NCBI GenBank assembly: GCA_937969125.1
Contig: CALBVA010000020.1
Span: forward strand, 1 to 6,466
Length of the DNA: 6,466 nt
From: an uncultured Verrucomicrobiales bacterium
GTDB taxonomy: Bacteria; Verrucomicrobiota; Verrucomicrobiia; Verrucomicrobiales; Akkermansiaceae
Direction of reading: 5' to 3'
In this document: positions 6,373-6,466 of the stretch, piece after piece
Position numbering within the stretch: position 1 is the stretch's first letter
Layout of the letters: every line of letters begins with the position of its first letter
Position numbers and translations under genes: made by a program
Notes under the pieces: model-generated
The model's input: only the letters and a program-made list of their open reading frames with translations
Database searches by the model: none
Told to the model about the DNA's origin: nothing

Positions 6373-6466
6373 ACTCACTCCGAGACGCACCTCAGTCTCA
6401 AGATCGCGCACTAAATTTCCCGAAGAACCAAATTTTGGAGGAATCATTAACTTCCATCCGGTCAGG

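Noticed and set aside
6340..6466. Possible 16S rRNA 3' end on the minus strand (CACCTCCTTTT)
   Set aside because: Only the anti-Shine-Dalgarno-like bases match. The adjoining sequence lacks the conserved GGCTGGAT and the helix that precede the true 16S end.

Overview
The window looks like chromosomal DNA from a member of the Verrucomicrobiota or a close PVC relative. The evidence is indirect. A very large secreted protein ends in an EF-hand-like D-x-D-x-D-G loop followed by a short beta-rich tail, an arrangement I associate with exported verrucomicrobial proteins. No gene has a clear Shine-Dalgarno sequence at its start. A SASA-type carbohydrate esterase also fits the polysaccharide-degrading habit of that phylum. 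The phylum call is inference, not proof.

Layout, all genes on the + strand. Bases 1-191 are AT-rich and intergenic, with a T-run at the left edge and one small inverted repeat. Bases 192-4445 encode a 1,417-residue exported protein. It has a signal peptide, one unduplicated N-terminal beta domain of about 190 residues, and two tandem copies of a roughly 540-residue module (Ig-like domain, SASA/SGNH esterase, jelly-roll-like beta domain). It ends in a calcium-loop tail. Both esterase copies keep the GQSN nucleophile block, the WHQGE block and the DG(V/L)H block, so both are predicted to be active. Bases 4446-4630 are intergenic. They hold a weak terminator candidate and a short 8-bp tandem repeat of a type dispersed in many bacterial genomes. 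Bases 4631-5134 (purE) and 5152-6273 (purK) form a compact purine operon. Bases 6274-6466 carry no recognisable gene.

PurK and PurE act in sequence in de novo IMP synthesis: PurK makes N5-CAIR from AIR, bicarbonate and ATP, and PurE rearranges it to CAIR. The large esterase has no visible functional link to them. It is an extracellular or cell-surface enzyme probably removing O-acetyl groups from a glycan, and it appears to be its own transcription unit.

I do not see a new defence, mobile or RNA-based system here. The most notable feature is the double-module esterase. The most unexplained small feature is the CTTNGCGN tandem repeat in front of purE.
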